The notes under the pieces: model-generated
Told to the model about the DNA's origin: nothing
Database searches by the model: none
The model's input: the letters and a program-made list of their open reading frames with translations, nothing else
Part shown: piece by piece, positions 5,229-5,355 of the stretch
Position numbering within the stretch: position 1 is the first letter of the stretch
How the letters are laid out: each line of letters opens with the position of its first letter
Source: Methylotetracoccus sp.
Lineage (GTDB): Bacteria > Pseudomonadota > Gammaproteobacteria > Methylococcales > Methylococcaceae
DNA: 5,355 nucleotides
NCBI GenBank assembly: GCA_025458755.1
Contig: JALORT010000178.1
Span: 1-5,355 of the forward strand
Direction of reading: 5' to 3'
Program-made: the position numbers and the translations under genes

Positions 5229-5355
5229 TTACATCCCCCAAACTCCATACATCAGCGTTAAGGCGGCCATGATCAACAACAGCAGGCTGGCGAGACGCTG
5301 GGTTCGTCCTGCACCGAGCAGCCACGCGTAGCCGCTCTTGAGCAAGTTATTACTG
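5229..5355 (-). CDS. C-terminal end of a membrane protein (rest beyond right edge)
   Basis: On the minus strand, a frame open at the window edge gives 41 codons before TAA at 5229-5231. It reads S-N-N-L-L-K-S-G-Y-A-W-L-L-G... and then a hydrophobic helix (LASLLLLIMAALTLMYGVW) ending two residues before the stop. A basic loop (GAGRTQR) separates two apolar stretches, as between adjacent membrane spans, and translation stops cleanly after the helix. This suggests the last one or two helices of a polytopic inner-membrane protein. The S/T-N-x-L-x-K start of the segment resembles the C-terminus of MgtC/DUF4010 family proteins, but this is a weak recollection. The gene converges on the GT2 gene. 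Confidence 0.6.
   Translation of the reverse strand, partial: SNNLLKSGYAWLLGAGRTQRLASLLLLIMAALTLMYGVWGM

Overview
The window is GC-rich chromosomal-type DNA with GC-rich third codon positions, a TTG start and Shine-Dalgarno-like GGAG sites. This fits a high-GC proteobacterium. A gammaproteobacterium such as a methanotroph or purple sulfur bacterium is a guess from protein style only and cannot be proven here. I see no rRNA, tRNA, CRISPR array, transposase or IS end.

Layout: (1) The left edge (1-333, +) carries the 3' end of a small coiled-coil protein with one C-terminal membrane helix, of the DUF1640 / CCDC90-like type. (2) A short convergent gap (334-439) contains a GC-rich hairpin. (3) A large gene on the minus strand (440-3322) encodes a 960-residue protein. 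Its first ~650 residues are a solenoid of about 19 TPR units in strict 34-residue register, and its last ~220 residues hold a DXD-type sugar transferase domain (Gly_transf_sug / Och1-like). (4) A 683-bp divergent intergenic region (3323-4005) has no convincing gene. It holds an AT-rich inverted repeat, a weak extended -10 and a striking perfect 13-bp GC-rich hairpin followed by TTT. (5) A family 2 glycosyltransferase (4006-4953, +) starts at TTG. (6) A 275-bp gap (4954-5228) holds a possible 34-codon ORF with a good ribosome binding site, and a small hairpin. (7) The right edge (5229-5355, -) carries the last 41 codons of a membrane protein that runs off the window.

Functionally the core is a divergent pair of glycosyltransferases: a cytosolic GT2 enzyme and a TPR-scaffolded transferase that resembles eukaryotic OGT in layout (TPR superhelix, then catalytic domain) but carries a GT-A/DXD type catalytic module. 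The pair may build or attach a surface glycan or modify a protein, but neither donor nor acceptor can be read from the sequence. The two flanking genes are probably unrelated. The least ordinary features are the indel-free 68-residue (two-TPR) superrepeat and the structured leader in front of the GT2 gene.
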